A stretch of 64,000 nt of DNA from assembly GCF_947487305.1 (NCBI RefSeq), contig NZ_CANKWH010000005.1, positions 1 through 64,000 on the forward strand. The letters run 5' to 3'. Source of the DNA: an uncultured Paracoccus sp. (lineage in GTDB: Bacteria; Pseudomonadota; Alphaproteobacteria; Rhodobacterales; Rhodobacteraceae). Positions 27,273 through 37,637 of the stretch are shown piece by piece. The translations under genes and the position numbers were made by a program. Below the pieces are notes generated by a model, which was not told where the DNA came from, did no database searches, and was given only the letters and a program-made list of their open reading frames with translations. The stretch's first letter is position 1; the number at the start of each line of letters is the position of its first letter.

Positions 27273-28187
27273 ATGACCCCGCCCATGTTCACCGTCGCCG
27301 CCCTCTATCACTTCACCCGATTTGACGACCCTTCCGCGCTGCGCGCGCCACTGCTTGATGCCTGCATGGCGGCGGGTATCAGGGGCACGCTGCTCTTGGC
27401 GCGCGAGGGGATCAACGGCACCATCGCCGGCACCCGCGAGGGGATCGATGCGGCGCTGACGCAGATCCGCGCCCTGCCCGGCTGCGCCGCGCTGGAGTGG
27501 AAGGAAAGCACAGCATCCGAGATGCCCTTTGGGCGGATGAAGGTGCGGCTGAAATCCGAGATCGTCACCATGGGCCAGCCGCAGGTCGATCCGCGGACCG
27601 GCACCGGCCATTATGTCGAGGCCGCCGACTGGAACGCCCTCATCGCCGCGCCCGATGTGGCAGTGATCGACACCCGGAATGATTACGAGGTGCAGATCGG
27701 CACCTTTCAGGGCGCCGTCGATCCCGGCACCCAGAGTTTTCGCGACTTCCCCGCGTGGTGGGAAGCCAATGCCCATCGCTTCGAGGGCAAGCGCATCGCC
27801 ATGTTCTGCACCGGCGGCATCCGCTGCGAGAAATCCACCAATTTCCTGCGCGGACAGGGCGTCGAAGAGGTGTTCCACCTCAAGGGCGGCATTCTGAAAT
27901 ATCTGGAAGAGGTGCCCGAGGCCGAGAGCCTGTGGCAGGGCGAATGTTTCGTCTTCGACCAGCGCGTCAGCCTTGGCCACGGCTTGCGGCAGGGTCCGCA
28001 TGTTCTGTGCCATGCCTGCCGCCGCCCGCTGGCCCCCGAGGACCTGACCCGCCCGGATTACGAGGAAGGCGTGGCTTGCCATCGCTGCGCCGGGGAATAC
28101 AGCGAGGCGGACCGCGCCCGCTTCCGCGAACGGCAGAAGCAGGTGGACCTCGCCCGGTCGCGCGGGATGGCGCATTTCGGCGAATGA
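27273..28187 (+). CDS. trhO: tRNA uridine(34) hydroxylase TrhO (rhodanese-domain)
   Basis: A 304-residue protein with an N-terminal acylphosphatase-like domain ([29 protein letters not shown] near 42) and a rhodanese domain carrying the active-site Cys179 in [17 protein letters not shown]-terminal zinc-ribbon-like part has CHACRRPL and CHRCAGE. Together these match TrhO (YceA), which hydroxylates U34 of certain tRNAs in an oxygen-dependent route to 5-methoxy- or carboxymethoxyuridine. The stop overlaps the start of the next gene. Confidence 0.92.
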   Translation: MTPPMFTVAALYHFTRFDDPSALRAPLLDACMAAGIRGTLLLAREGINGTIAGTREGIDAALTQIRALPGCAALEWKESTASEMPFGRMKVRLKSEIVTMGQPQVDPRTGTGHYVEAADWNALIAAPDVAVIDTRNDYEVQIGTFQGAVDPGTQSFRDFPAWWEANAHRFEGKRIAMFCTGGIRCEKSTNFLRGQGVEEVFHLKGGILKYLEEVPEAESLWQGECFVFDQRVSLGHGLRQGPHVLCHACRRPLAPEDLTRPDYEEGVACHRCAGEYSEADRARFRERQKQVDLARSRGMAHFGE

Positions 28188-29014
28188 GCCGCTGGTCCCA
28201 CCCCGTCGCAGGCTTCTGGGCGGGCGAGGACCTGTCCTTCGTCGAGCAGATGGTGATCCGCTCCTACCTCGATCTGGGCTGCGACTACACGCTGTATCTG
28301 GCCCATCCGATCGGCGGCATTCCCGAGGGCACGCCCATCCGCGATGCCGCCGAGATCCTGCCGCAACCCGGTTTCATCGGTGACAGCCCCTCGCGCAAGG
28401 ATCTCGCGGTCTGGTCCGACCTCTTCCGCTTTCGCCTGCTGCAAAGCCAACGGGTGATCTGGGCCGATCTGGATGCCTATTGTGTCCGTCCCTTCGATCT
28501 GCCCTCGGATCATGTCTTTGGCGCGAATGGCAGCGGAACTGTCCTGCCGGGCGTGTTGTCACTGCCGCAGGCATCACCGGCGCTGCACTGGATCGCGGAG
28601 TTTCTGGCGCCCGAGGAAATCGTTGCGCCCTGGGCCGAGCCGGCCTGGGTGGAACGCCGGCGCAAGATGGGCAAGCTCGGCCCCGCGGATCTGCCCTGGG
28701 GCGATGTCGGCCCGCGCCCCCTGGCCCATGCCCTGCGCCTGACCGGCGAGGACCGCCACGCCCTGCCCGCCCCGGTTTTCTATCCGGTCGAGCCGGCAAC
28801 GCTGCCGAAACTGTGGCGGCCGGGCCTGAGCGATGCGGCGATCCTGCAACCCGAAACCCTGTCGGTCCACATCTTCGGCTATACCAAGCGGGTGCTGGCC
28901 ACCCATTGGCAGGGCCTGCCGCCGCCGGGCAGCTGGCTGGCGCGGATGGCCGAACGTCACGGGATCGATCCGCGGGCAGCGCCGGCAACGGGATTGCCGC
29001 TGCCGCCGCGCTGA
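28184..29014 (+). CDS. DXD-motif glycosyltransferase-like protein
   Basis: A 276-residue protein with a putative GT-A glycosyltransferase core related to the glycosyltransferase DXD-sugar-binding/Gb3-synthase-type families. It shows [15 protein letters not shown] near residue 65, followed directly by [17 protein letters not shown] with the DXD motif (DLD). A conserved W-rich segment ([16 protein letters not shown]) follows. It starts with ATG overlapping the trhO stop, so it is translationally coupled to a tRNA-modifying enzyme. That pairing may be only transcriptional convenience. The acceptor is unknown. It converges on maeB with a six-base gap. Confidence 0.65.
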   Translation: MSRWSHPVAGFWAGEDLSFVEQMVIRSYLDLGCDYTLYLAHPIGGIPEGTPIRDAAEILPQPGFIGDSPSRKDLAVWSDLFRFRLLQSQRVIWADLDAYCVRPFDLPSDHVFGANGSGTVLPGVLSLPQASPALHWIAEFLAPEEIVAPWAEPAWVERRRKMGKLGPADLPWGDVGPRPLAHALRLTGEDRHALPAPVFYPVEPATLPKLWRPGLSDAAILQPETLSVHIFGYTKRVLATHWQGLPPPGSWLARMAERHGIDPRAAPATGLPLPPR

Positions 29015-29020
29015 CCCGGG

Positions 29021-31300
29021 CTACTTCACCTGTCCCAGTCCGCCCGCCGCGATGGCGGCCATGTTCAGGATGTCGTTCACCGTCGAACTGGTCGAGCAGA
29101 TCTGGATCGGCTGCGGCACGCCGGTCAGGATCGGGCCGATCACCGTGGCCCCGGCCATCTCCTGCATCAGCTTGACCGAGATCGAGGCCGAATGCCGCGC
29201 CGGGACGACCAGCACATTGGCCGGCGCGGTCAGGCGGCTGAAGGGATAGCGTGCGGCGGCCTCGGGGTTCAGGGCCACGTCCACGGTCATCTCGCCCTCA
29301 TATTCGAAATCGACCTTGCGGGCATCCAGCACCTTGGGCGCCTCGGCCATCTTGATGGCGCGCTCGCTCAGCGGATAGCCGAAATTCGAGAAGGACAGGA
29401 AGGCCACGCGCGGCTCCAGCCCCAGACCGCGCGCGACATGGGCGCCGCGGGTGGCGATATCGGCCAGATCCTCGGCCTCGGGCCATTCATGGACCAGCGT
29501 ATCGCCGATCAGCACGATGCGACCCTTGTGCAGCACCGCCGTCACGCCGACCGCGCCATCCTGCGGACGGGCATCGAACACATGGTTGATCTGGGCCAGC
29601 ACATGCGCCGATTTGCGCGTGGCGCCCGTGACCAGCCCATCGCCATGGCCATGGGCCAGCATCAGCGCGGCAAAGACATGGCGGTCGCGGTTGGCCATCT
29701 TGTGGGCATCCTCGCGGTCCACGCCCTGCCGCTGCAACCGGGCATAGAGATGCGCGTGATAGGCGTCGAGATGCTTGGTATTGCTGGCATTGACCACGGC
29801 GATCTCGCGCACCGCATCGCCGAGGCCAGCCGTTTCCAGCTTTTCCTTCACGTCGGATTCGCGCCCGACGACCAGCGCCTGACCCATGCCGCCCCGCTGC
29901 CAGGCCACGGCGGCGCGCAGCACGCGCGGATCATCGCCCTCGGCAAAGATCATCCGCGCCTGTTTCTGCCTTGCCCGGGCATGGATGCCCTGCAGGATCG
30001 AGGCGGTCGGGTCCATCCGGTTCTTCAGCGACTGGACATAGCCCGCCATGTCGATGATCGGCCGCCGGGCGACGCCGGTCTCCATCCCCGCCTGCGCCAC
30101 GGCGGGCGGGACGACATGGATCAGCCGGGGGTCGAAGGGCGTCGGGATGATGTAATCGCGGCCAAAGCGCAGCTTGCGGCCATAGGCCACGGCGACCTCG
30201 TCGGGCACATCCTCGCGCGCGAGTTCGGCCAAGGCGCGGGCGCAGGCGATCTTCATCTCGTCATTGATGGCGCGGGCATGGATGTCGAGCGCGCCCCGGA
30301 ACAGGTAGGGAAAGCCCAGAACGTTGTTCACCTGATTGGGGTAATCGCTGCGGCCGGTGGCGACGATGGCGTCGGGGCGAACCGCATGGGCATCCTCGGG
30401 GGTGATCTCGGGATCGGGGTTCGCCATGGCGAAGATCACCGGGTTGTCGGCCATGCTTTCCACCATCGTCTGCGTCACCGCGCCCTTGGCAGAGACCCCA
30501 AGGAACACATCCGCCCCGCGCATGGCCTCCTCCAGCGTGCGCAGGTCGGTGGCGACGGCATGGGCCGATTTCCACTGGTTCATGCCCTCGCTACGGCCCT
30601 GGTAGATCACGCCCTTGGTGTCGCACATGATGCAATTGTCATGCCGCGCGCCCATGGATTTCAGCAGTTCCAGACAGGCAATGCCGGCAGCCCCGGCGCC
30701 GTTCAGGACGATCCGCACATCTTCGATCTTCTTCCCGGACATCTCCAGCGCATTGATGAGGCCGGCGGCGCAGATCACCGCCGTGCCGTGCTGGTCGTCA
30801 TGGAAGACGGGGATATCCATGATCTCTTTCAGGCGCTGCTCGATAATGAAGCATTCGGGCGCCTTGATGTCTTCCAGATTGATCCCGCCGAAGGTCGGAC
30901 CCATCAGCCGGACGGCATTGATGATCTCTTCGGGGTCCTCGCTGTCCAGTTCGATATCGATGGCGTTTACATCGGCAAAGCGCTTGAACAGCACCGCCTT
31001 GCCCTCCATCACCGGTTTCGAGGCCAGCGCGCCCAGATTGCCCATGCCCAGAATGGCGGTGCCGTTCGAGATGACGGCGACCATGTTGCCCTTGACGGTA
31101 TAGTCATAGGCGGTCTCGGGCCGGTCGGCGATGGCCTGCACCGGCACCGCGACGCCGGGCGAATAGGCAAGGCTCAGGTCGCGCTGCGTGGTCATGGGCG
31201 TCGAGGCGACGATGTCGTATTTCCCCGGTCGCGGCTCCATGTGATAGGCCAGCGCCTCTTCCGGCGTGATGCGCGCCCGGACGGATTTCTTCTCGCTCAT
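29021..31300 (-). CDS. maeB: NADP-dependent malic enzyme with phosphotransacetylase-like domain
   Basis: A 759-residue MaeB-type enzyme that decarboxylates malate to pyruvate with NADP. The N-terminal half is the malic enzyme: YSPGVAVPVQAIA near residue 46, GNLGALASKPVMEGK, FHDDQHGTAVI near 165 and LNGAGAAGIACLELL (Rossmann). The C-terminal half (about 430-755) is a phosphate acetyltransferase-like domain, thought to be regulatory rather than catalytic in this family. Length matches MaeB. The gene is alone on the minus strand, downstream of an MFS gene with a 28-bp gap. Confidence 0.95.
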   Translation of the reverse strand: MSEKKSVRARITPEEALAYHMEPRPGKYDIVASTPMTTQRDLSLAYSPGVAVPVQAIADRPETAYDYTVKGNMVAVISNGTAILGMGNLGALASKPVMEGKAVLFKRFADVNAIDIELDSEDPEEIINAVRLMGPTFGGINLEDIKAPECFIIEQRLKEIMDIPVFHDDQHGTAVICAAGLINALEMSGKKIEDVRIVLNGAGAAGIACLELLKSMGARHDNCIMCDTKGVIYQGRSEGMNQWKSAHAVATDLRTLEEAMRGADVFLGVSAKGAVTQTMVESMADNPVIFAMANPDPEITPEDAHAVRPDAIVATGRSDYPNQVNNVLGFPYLFRGALDIHARAINDEMKIACARALAELAREDVPDEVAVAYGRKLRFGRDYIIPTPFDPRLIHVVPPAVAQAGMETGVARRPIIDMAGYVQSLKNRMDPTASILQGIHARARQKQARMIFAEGDDPRVLRAAVAWQRGGMGQALVVGRESDVKEKLETAGLGDAVREIAVVNASNTKHLDAYHAHLYARLQRQGVDREDAHKMANRDRHVFAALMLAHGHGDGLVTGATRKSAHVLAQINHVFDARPQDGAVGVTAVLHKGRIVLIGDTLVHEWPEAEDLADIATRGAHVARGLGLEPRVAFLSFSNFGYPLSERAIKMAEAPKVLDARKVDFEYEGEMTVDVALNPEAAARYPFSRLTAPANVLVVPARHSASISVKLMQEMAGATVIGPILTGVPQPIQICSTSSTVNDILNMAAIAAGGLGQVK

Positions 31301-31328
31301 GTCAGTGGTCCCCTTGCCTCAGGTCTGA

Positions 31329-32615
31329 CTAGCGCGGCTGATCGTCTGGCTCAACGGGAAAGGCGCGGCCAAGGAAGCGCCAGAAGACCATCGTCGTCAG
31401 GGCAAAGATCAACAATCCCAATATGTAAGGCGCTAACAGTGCGGGCTGGCGGCCCACCGATTCGCTGACCCCCCGGGTCAGCAAACCCGCGGAAAACATG
31501 CCCAAAGGCGCCATGCCGATGGCGAAAAGGCGATAGGCGGAATTGACCCGGCCCAGCAGCCGGCGCGGGATATGGCGCTGGCGATAGCTGACCGAGACGG
31601 TATTCCACAATACTCCGCCAAACTCGCTGACAAAGAACCCGAGGCAGATCAGGATGAGGCCGGGCACGCCGCTTGCCGCGAACAGCACGGTCAGCGGAAA
31701 TACCATCGCGGCCGCCATAGTGATCTGCAATACGCGGGATCGGCCTAGCCAATTGACGACGCGGTGATTGACCAGCCCCGCAAGCACACCACCCACACCG
31801 CCCGCCGCCATGATCGCCGAGATCGCCAGCGGGCCAAGTTGCAGCCGTTCCTGCACCAAGAGGACCAGCGTGACCATCATCGCCTCGAAGGAAAAATTGA
31901 ACAGACCGGTCAGGATCGCCAGATTGCGCAGGATCGGCTGGCCCAGAAGATAGGCCACGCCCTCGCGCAGTTCCGCCCGCCAGTTGCGTGTCGCGGGTGT
32001 CTTGGCCTCGATTTCAGCGCGGAAATCGCCCTTCAGCCCCGCCACCAGCGCCACCGACAGGGCCAGCGCCGCCGCATTGACGCCAAAGGGCAGGGCCAGC
32101 GACAGGCCCAGCAGCAGGCCCGCCGCCGCCGTGCCGACGAAATTGTTCATCACGAACTCGACCGACCACAACCGGCCATTGGCGCGCTCGAGGTCCTGTT
32201 CGGGGACCAGCGTCGGCAGCATGGTCTGGGCGGCATTGTCCCGCAGCACCTCGGCAATGCCCACGGTGATCGCGGCACCTGCCACCAGCGCGAAGATCAG
32301 CGGACGGTCGGTGCCGTGCAACGGCGGTTCGTCAAAGGGCAGCGCCGCCCAGATCGCCAGCCCGGCCCCGGCATAGGCCAAAGCCCGCAGCGTATCGGCC
32401 GCAAGGATCAGCCGACGGCGGTCAAAGCGGTCGACGATGATCCCGGCGGGCAGCGAGAAGACAAACCACGGCGCCTTCAGCGCCACCGGCACCAGCGCGA
32501 TCAGCAGCGGATCGCGGGTCAGCTGCGTGGCAATCCAGCCCCAGGCGACGATGGCGATGCCATCGCCAAAATTGGCAAGTCCGGTGGCGGCGATGAAACG
32601 GGCAAGCGCGGTCAT
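31329..32615 (-). CDS. MFS transporter (EntS-like, MFS_3 type)
   Basis: A 428-residue permease with about twelve hydrophobic segments. The N terminus ALARFIAATGLANFGDGIAIVAW and the loop SLPAGIIVDRFDRRRLILAADTLRAL (the D-R-x-D-R-R motif between segments two and three) are typical of the MFS_3 exporter group that includes the enterobactin exporter EntS. ATG at 32615 (MTALARF) is used; upstream in-frame residues lack the family look. Substrate is unknown. It may be cotranscribed with maeB, which is 28 bp downstream. Confidence 0.8.
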   Translation of the reverse strand: MTALARFIAATGLANFGDGIAIVAWGWIATQLTRDPLLIALVPVALKAPWFVFSLPAGIIVDRFDRRRLILAADTLRALAYAGAGLAIWAALPFDEPPLHGTDRPLIFALVAGAAITVGIAEVLRDNAAQTMLPTLVPEQDLERANGRLWSVEFVMNNFVGTAAAGLLLGLSLALPFGVNAAALALSVALVAGLKGDFRAEIEAKTPATRNWRAELREGVAYLLGQPILRNLAILTGLFNFSFEAMMVTLVLLVQERLQLGPLAISAIMAAGGVGGVLAGLVNHRVVNWLGRSRVLQITMAAAMVFPLTVLFAASGVPGLILICLGFFVSEFGGVLWNTVSVSYRQRHIPRRLLGRVNSAYRLFAIGMAPLGMFSAGLLTRGVSESVGRQPALLAPYILGLLIFALTTMVFWRFLGRAFPVEPDDQPR

Positions 32616-32715
32616 GGCGCGACCTTGGCCCGGCGCGCCGGCACAGGCAAGCACCTGCGGCAACTGGACAATCCGCCGCACCGCGCCCTATCTGGGGCAA
32701 ATCAAGGAGAGAACC

Positions 32716-33708
32716 ATGCCCGTCTTGCGCGCCGCCCTGCTGACCGCCCTTGCGACCCTGCCCGCCCTTGCCCAGGCCGAGCCGGTGAAGGTCAAGGTTT
32801 TCGTCGGCTCGATGTTCGAGATCGGCGAGATGACCGGCGACCGCGCGGGCGAGTTCCAGTACTGGTTCGACGATTACTGGTCCGACGCCACACCGATCGA
32901 AGTCACCGGCGCGGCGCAGCCGGTCTATTGCAACGATGATGGCGTCTGCGGTGCGGTGCTGGGCATGGGCAAGGTCGCCTCCTCGGCCTCGATGATGGCG
33001 ATCCTGCTGAACCCGGCCTTCGATTTCTCGCAAAGCTATTACCTGCTGACCGGGGTGGCCGGCACGCCGCCCTCGCGCGGGACCATCGGCTCGGTCTTCT
33101 GGGGAAGCTGGCTGGTCGACTACGACCTTGGCCATCGGTGGGCCGAGGGCGAGGTGCCCGAGGGCGATCCGCTGTTCATGCCGCGCAAGGGCTATGAGGC
33201 GGTGCGGCTGTTCCAGCTTGACCCGGCGCTGACCGCCCGCGCGATGGAGCTGAGCAGCACCGTCACGCTGGTCGATTCCGAGGACGCCAAGGCCTATCGC
33301 CTGCGCTATCCCGATGCGGCCGCGCTGGCCGCGCCGAGTGTCGGGGTCGGCACGCATATGACCGGCGATACCTTCTTCCACGGGCCGGGCCTGTCGGACG
33401 AGGCACAGTATATCGCCAAGCTCTACGAGGCGGATGATTACGTCATCACCGAAATGGAGGCGGCGGCGCTGGCGCAGGTCATCGGTCGGCTGCACGGGAC
33501 TGAGCGCATCCTCAGCCTGCGCGGCGCGGTGAATTTCGATCAGGGCAACCCGAACGAGACCACGCTGGCGCATCTGGACCCGGCACCGGGCGAGACGGCA
33601 GGAGGCTTTGACGAGACTCTGCAGAACATCCATGCCGTCGGCGCGGCGGTGGTCGATGACATGGTGGCGCATTGGGATGATTGGGCGGCGGGCGTCCCGG
33701 CCAAGTGA
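32716..33708 (+). CDS. Purine nucleoside permease (NUP) family protein
   Basis: A 330-residue exported protein. The signal peptide is MPVLRAALLTALATLPALAQA, cleaved after AQA. The mature protein has VKVKVFVGSMFEIGEMTGDRAGEFQYW, AVLGMGKVASSASMMAIL, and ITEMEAAALAQVIGRL, all characteristic of the NUP family, first named from a fungal nucleoside permease. The fold resembles nucleoside phosphorylases, so the periplasmic bacterial members may bind or cleave nucleosides. The ATG at 32716 has AAGGAGAG seven bases upstream. It is monocistronic and is followed by a strong hairpin. Confidence 0.85.
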   Translation: MPVLRAALLTALATLPALAQAEPVKVKVFVGSMFEIGEMTGDRAGEFQYWFDDYWSDATPIEVTGAAQPVYCNDDGVCGAVLGMGKVASSASMMAILLNPAFDFSQSYYLLTGVAGTPPSRGTIGSVFWGSWLVDYDLGHRWAEGEVPEGDPLFMPRKGYEAVRLFQLDPALTARAMELSSTVTLVDSEDAKAYRLRYPDAAALAAPSVGVGTHMTGDTFFHGPGLSDEAQYIAKLYEADDYVITEMEAAALAQVIGRLHGTERILSLRGAVNFDQGNPNETTLAHLDPAPGETAGGFDETLQNIHAVGAAVVDDMVAHWDDWAAGVPAK

Positions 33709-33718
33709 TCCTGCGGGC

Positions 33719-33745
33719 GGGCGCGGTTCCGGCCGCGCCCTCTTA
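33719..33745 (+). terminator. Hairpin after the NUP-family gene
   Basis: GGGCGCGG (33719-33726), a six-base loop and CCGCGCCC (33733-33740) form a perfect 8-bp stem followed by TCTTAAATC. It sits between convergent genes and overlaps the stop codon region of the minus-strand peptidase gene. Confidence 0.55.
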
Positions 33746-34471
33746 AATCGAGACCTTGACGAAACTGTCGCGCAGCGCGTTCGACCATTCGACGCTCATC
33801 CGGGCGAAATCGGGATCGCCGTCAAGGATGCGCCGTTTCGCGCTGACGGCGCAGGCATCCTTTTCGATGATCGCCAGATCCAGCGGCATTCCCACGGACA
33901 GGTTCGACCGCAGAGTCGAATCCATCGACAGAAGCACCGCCTTTTGCGCATCGGCAAGGCTGGTCGCCGGCGTTACCACCCGGTCGAGGATCGGCTTGCC
34001 GTATTTATGTTCGCCGATCTGCAGGAATGGCGTGTCCTCGGTCGCCTCGATGAAATTGCCTTCCGGGTAGATCAGGAACATCCGCATGTCGCCGCCGGCG
34101 CGTTGGCCGGCCACGATGAAACTGGCCGAGGCCTGATGCTGGCTCAGATCGCGCAGCTGGTCGGAAATCTCGCGCCGGGTCCGGGCCAGGCAGTCGCCGA
34201 TCATCGAGGCCACCTGCAGCATGGTGGGCGCCTTCAGGATCGAGGTGGTCTCGTCGGCCATCTCGTCATCGATGGCCTCGTGCAGCCGCGCCAGCGTGGT
34301 CTGCGTCACCGACAGCGAACCGGCGGTCATGATGGCAATGACGCGCTCGCCGGGGTTTTCGAAGAAGAACATCTTGCGATAGATGGCGATGTTGTCGAGC
34401 CCGGCATTGGTGCGCGTATCCGACAAGAGCACCAGCCCCGCATTCAGTTTCAGCCCCACGCAATAGGTCAT
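33743..34471 (-). CDS. Proteasome-like peptidase Anbu
   Basis: A 242-residue member of the Ntn-hydrolase/20S proteasome superfamily of the Anbu (ancestral beta-subunit) type. The N terminus MTYCVGLKLNAGLVLLSDTRTNAG places Thr2 as the likely nucleophile after Met removal, with the SDTRTNAG region corresponding to the active-site Asp and neighbours. IAIMTAGSLSVTQTTLARL and SFIVAGQRAGGDMRMFLIYPEGN match the family core, and SMDSTLRSNLSVGMPLDL is characteristic of Anbu. Anbu is known to co-occur with transglutaminase, alpha-E and circularly permuted ATP-grasp genes. These are present at 39.5-42.7 kb on the same strand but separated by five genes. The physiological substrate is unknown. Confidence 0.88.
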   Translation of the reverse strand: MTYCVGLKLNAGLVLLSDTRTNAGLDNIAIYRKMFFFENPGERVIAIMTAGSLSVTQTTLARLHEAIDDEMADETTSILKAPTMLQVASMIGDCLARTRREISDQLRDLSQHQASASFIVAGQRAGGDMRMFLIYPEGNFIEATEDTPFLQIGEHKYGKPILDRVVTPATSLADAQKAVLLSMDSTLRSNLSVGMPLDLAIIEKDACAVSAKRRILDGDPDFARMSVEWSNALRDSFVKVSI

Positions 34472-34578
34472 TCGTCCATCGTCCAGTCCAAGTGTCGCCG
34501 GGCATCATATGTTCACGGGACGCGGGCCGCAATCATTGCGAGGAACGCGCGTTTCCGCCGTGACCAAATGTCTAGGGC

Positions 34579-35613
34579 TCACCCCTTCAGCGCCGGGCTG
34601 AACTGCATCAGCGACAGGATCTCGAACAGCATCTGCGCCCCGGCATGGGCGGTGTTGTTGGTGGCGTCATAGGCGGGTGCCACCTCGACCACGTCGCCGC
34701 CGACGATGTTCAGCCCCTTCAGACCGCGCAGGATCGCCAGCGCCTCGCGGGTCGACAGCCCGCCGATCTCGGGCGTGCCGGTACCGGGCGCATAGGCCGG
34801 ATCGAGGCTGTCGATGTCGAAGCTGACATAGACCGGCCCGTCGCCCGCGACCGCGCGGGCCTGCGCGATGATCTCGGGGATGCGGTCTTCGGAGACCTCG
34901 CGGCCATGCACCACGGTCATACCCGAGGCATAGGAAAACTCCCACACATAGCCCGAGGCGCCGCGGATGCCGATCTGGATGGTGCGCTCGGGGTCCAGCA
35001 CGCCATCCAGCACCGCATTGCGGAAGGGACCGCCATGGTGGAACTTCTCACCCTCGTAGCTGCCGCCGGTGTCGCAATGGGCGTCGATATGGATCATGCC
35101 CACCGGCCGGTCGCGCCCGACGGCGCGCAGGACCGCATGGCTGACCGAATGATCGCCCCCGACGCCAAGCGGCAAGGCCCCGGCGGCAAGGATGCGGTCG
35201 ACGAAAGCGGTGATGTCATCGAGGCTCTGGTGCAGGTCAAAGCGCGAGCGGAAGGGCACGTCACCGATATCGGCCACCGCCATCTCGTGCACCGGCGCGG
35301 TGCCAAGCGCGTCGTTATAGGGGCCGACCCGCTCGATGGCGCGCAGCGCACGCGGCCCAAAGCGCGCGCCGTTGCGGTTCGTCACCGCCAGATCCATCGG
35401 CATGCCATAGATCGCCACTTGCAGGCCCGAGGGATCGCCGTCCTGAATCGGCGCATCCAGAAAGGTCGGCAGCCCGGCATAGGGCGCGCGTCGCCGGTCG
35501 CCATCCTTGAAGATCAGCTTGGCGATGCGGGCGAAATCCGGGTCGGCAATGTCACCGCCCGCGCCTTCGGCAAATTGCGCCCTGAGGGCCTTCAGCTTGT
35601 CTTCGGACCACAT
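34579..35613 (-). CDS. Agmatinase-family ureohydrolase
   Basis: A 344-residue binuclear manganese ureohydrolase that releases urea from a guanidino compound. Metal-binding motifs are GVGGDHSVSHAV near residue 155, IHIDAHCDTGG near 178 and SFDIDSLDPAYAPGTGTPE near 270. It groups with agmatinase-like enzymes; guanidinobutyrase or guanidinopropionase activity is also possible, since substrate loops cannot be judged by eye. It lies upstream of Anbu on the same strand with a gap of about 107 bp, and is divergent from the CpdB-like gene. Confidence 0.9.
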   Translation of the reverse strand: MWSEDKLKALRAQFAEGAGGDIADPDFARIAKLIFKDGDRRRAPYAGLPTFLDAPIQDGDPSGLQVAIYGMPMDLAVTNRNGARFGPRALRAIERVGPYNDALGTAPVHEMAVADIGDVPFRSRFDLHQSLDDITAFVDRILAAGALPLGVGGDHSVSHAVLRAVGRDRPVGMIHIDAHCDTGGSYEGEKFHHGGPFRNAVLDGVLDPERTIQIGIRGASGYVWEFSYASGMTVVHGREVSEDRIPEIIAQARAVAGDGPVYVSFDIDSLDPAYAPGTGTPEIGGLSTREALAILRGLKGLNIVGGDVVEVAPAYDATNNTAHAGAQMLFEILSLMQFSPALKG

Positions 35614-35654
35614 GATGCTAGCCTTCCCTCATCCCCAATGCGCAGGAGCAGACG

Positions 35655-37628
35655 ATGCCCATGACCCCAACCATCACCCGCCGCGGCTTCCTGTCAACCT
35701 CGGTCGCCGCCGCCGGGCTTGTCGTGCTGCACCCCTTCTCGGCCCGGGCGCAGGCGGGGCAGGCGCATCTGCGGATCATGGAAACCACGGACCTGCATGT
35801 GCATGTCTGGCCCTATGACTATTACGCCGACAAGCCGGTCGACACGCTTGGCCTTGCCCGCACGGCGGCACTGGTCGCCGGCGTGCGGGCCGAGGCCACC
35901 AACTCGATCCTTCTGGACAATGGCGACTTCCTGCAGGGCAACCCGCTTGGCGATTACATCGCCTATGAGCGCGGCATGGCGCAGGGCGAGATGCACCCGA
36001 TCGTCACCGCGATGAACACGGTCGGCGTCGAGGGCGGCACGCTGGGGAACCACGAATTCAACTATGGCCTGACCTTCCTGAAGAACACCCTGTCGGGGGC
36101 CAATTTCCCGATCATCTGCTGCAATGTGGCGACGGTCGCGGGCGAGACCGCCGATCAGGACGCCACGCTGATCCCGCCCTATGCGGTGCTGGAGCGCGAC
36201 CTGACCGATGGCGCGGGCGCGACCCATCCGATCCGCATCGGCCTCATCGGCTTCGTGCCGCCGCAGATCATGCAATGGGACCGCAAGCATCTGGAGGGCA
36301 ACGTCACCGCGCGCGGCATGGTCGAGGCGGCCGAGGCCTGGGTGCCGAAACTCCGGGCCGAGGGCGTCGATCTGGTGATCGCGCTGGCCCATACCGGCAT
36401 CGATCCGCTGCCGCTTGAGCCCGATGCCGAGAATGCGGCGCTGGCGCTGGCCGGGGTCGAGGGCATCGACGTGGTGCTGACCGGGCATCAGCATCTGGTC
36501 TTCCCCGGCCCGGACTACGAGGGCATCGAGGGTGCGGATATCCAGGCCGGCACCCTGAACGGCAAGCCTGCCGTCATGGCCGGTTTCTGGGGCAGCCATA
36601 TGGGGCTGATCGACCTCTTGCTGGAACGCGAGGGCGAGGCGTGGAAAATCGCCGGACACACGGTCGAGGCGCGGCCGATCTTCGAACGCAAGGAGGATCG
36701 CAGCATCGTTCCACTGGTCGAAAGCGTCGTCGCGGTCGAGGACAGCGTGAAAGCCGAGCACGAGGCGACGCTGGATTACATCCGCCGCGCCGTCGGCAAG
36801 ACCACGGCCCCGCTTTACAGCTATTTCGCGCTGGTGGCCGATGATCCGAGCGTCCAGATCGTCACCAATGCCCAGACCTGGTATATCGCCCAGATGATGG
36901 AGGACACGGCGAATGCGGGCCTGCCGATCCTTTCGGCTGGGGCGCCCTTCAAGGCCGGCGGGCGGGGTGGTCCGGAATACTATACCGATGTGCCGACGGG
37001 TGACATTGCCATCAAGAACGTGGCGGACCTCTACCTCTATCCGAACACCATCCGCGCGGTGAAGATCACCGGGGCAGAGGTCAAGGACTGGCTGGAACGC
37101 AGCGCCGGCATGTTCAACCAGATCACGCCGGGCGAAGCCGATCAGATCCTGCTGAACCCGGATTTCCCCAGCTACAATTTCGAAGTGATCGACGGGGTCA
37201 GCTATCAGATCGACCTGTCGCAGCCGTCGAAATTCGACAGCGAGGGGGTGCTGACGAACCCCGACGCCAACCGCATCGTCGGGCTGAGCTTCGGCGGCAA
37301 TCCCATCAACCCGGCGGCGGAGTTCATCGTGGCGACGAACAATTACCGCGCGGGCGGGGGCGGCACCTTCCCCGGCAATGACGGCAGCACCATCGTCTTC
37401 GAGGGGCCGGACACCAACCGCGACATCATTGTGCGCTATATCGTCGATCAGGGGACCATCGACCCGGCGGCGGATGGCAACTGGAGCTTCGCGCCGCTGA
37501 ATGGCGCGACGGTGCTGTTCGACACCGGGCCGAAGGCGGCGGATTATCTTGATCAGGTCAAGGGCCTCACCATCGAGGCGGCGGGAGATGGCGCGGACGG
37601 GTTTGCGCGGTATCGGATCACGCTCTGA
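35655..37628 (+). CDS. 2',3'-cyclic-nucleotide 2'-phosphodiesterase/3'-nucleotidase, CpdB type
   Basis: A 657-residue periplasmic enzyme that degrades cyclic nucleotides and nucleoside 3'-phosphates. The N terminus contains a twin-arginine signal, [18 protein letters not shown], so export through Tat is predicted. The metallophosphoesterase domain shows [38 protein letters not shown] and [11 protein letters not shown] 5'-nucleotidase C-terminal domain follows (about 370-620, with [21 protein letters not shown]). The ATG at 35655 has GCAGGAGCAG upstream. It likely salvages external nucleotides and phosphate. Confidence 0.92.
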   Translation: MPMTPTITRRGFLSTSVAAAGLVVLHPFSARAQAGQAHLRIMETTDLHVHVWPYDYYADKPVDTLGLARTAALVAGVRAEATNSILLDNGDFLQGNPLGDYIAYERGMAQGEMHPIVTAMNTVGVEGGTLGNHEFNYGLTFLKNTLSGANFPIICCNVATVAGETADQDATLIPPYAVLERDLTDGAGATHPIRIGLIGFVPPQIMQWDRKHLEGNVTARGMVEAAEAWVPKLRAEGVDLVIALAHTGIDPLPLEPDAENAALALAGVEGIDVVLTGHQHLVFPGPDYEGIEGADIQAGTLNGKPAVMAGFWGSHMGLIDLLLEREGEAWKIAGHTVEARPIFERKEDRSIVPLVESVVAVEDSVKAEHEATLDYIRRAVGKTTAPLYSYFALVADDPSVQIVTNAQTWYIAQMMEDTANAGLPILSAGAPFKAGGRGGPEYYTDVPTGDIAIKNVADLYLYPNTIRAVKITGAEVKDWLERSAGMFNQITPGEADQILLNPDFPSYNFEVIDGVSYQIDLSQPSKFDSEGVLTNPDANRIVGLSFGGNPINPAAEFIVATNNYRAGGGGTFPGNDGSTIVFEGPDTNRDIIVRYIVDQGTIDPAADGNWSFAPLNGATVLFDTGPKAADYLDQVKGLTIEAAGDGADGFARYRITL

Positions 37629-37637
37629 CGCGGCGGA

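Noticed and set aside
29192..31468. Plus-strand frame of over 700 codons opposite maeB
   Set aside because: Antisense shadow of maeB, whose motifs are unmistakable.
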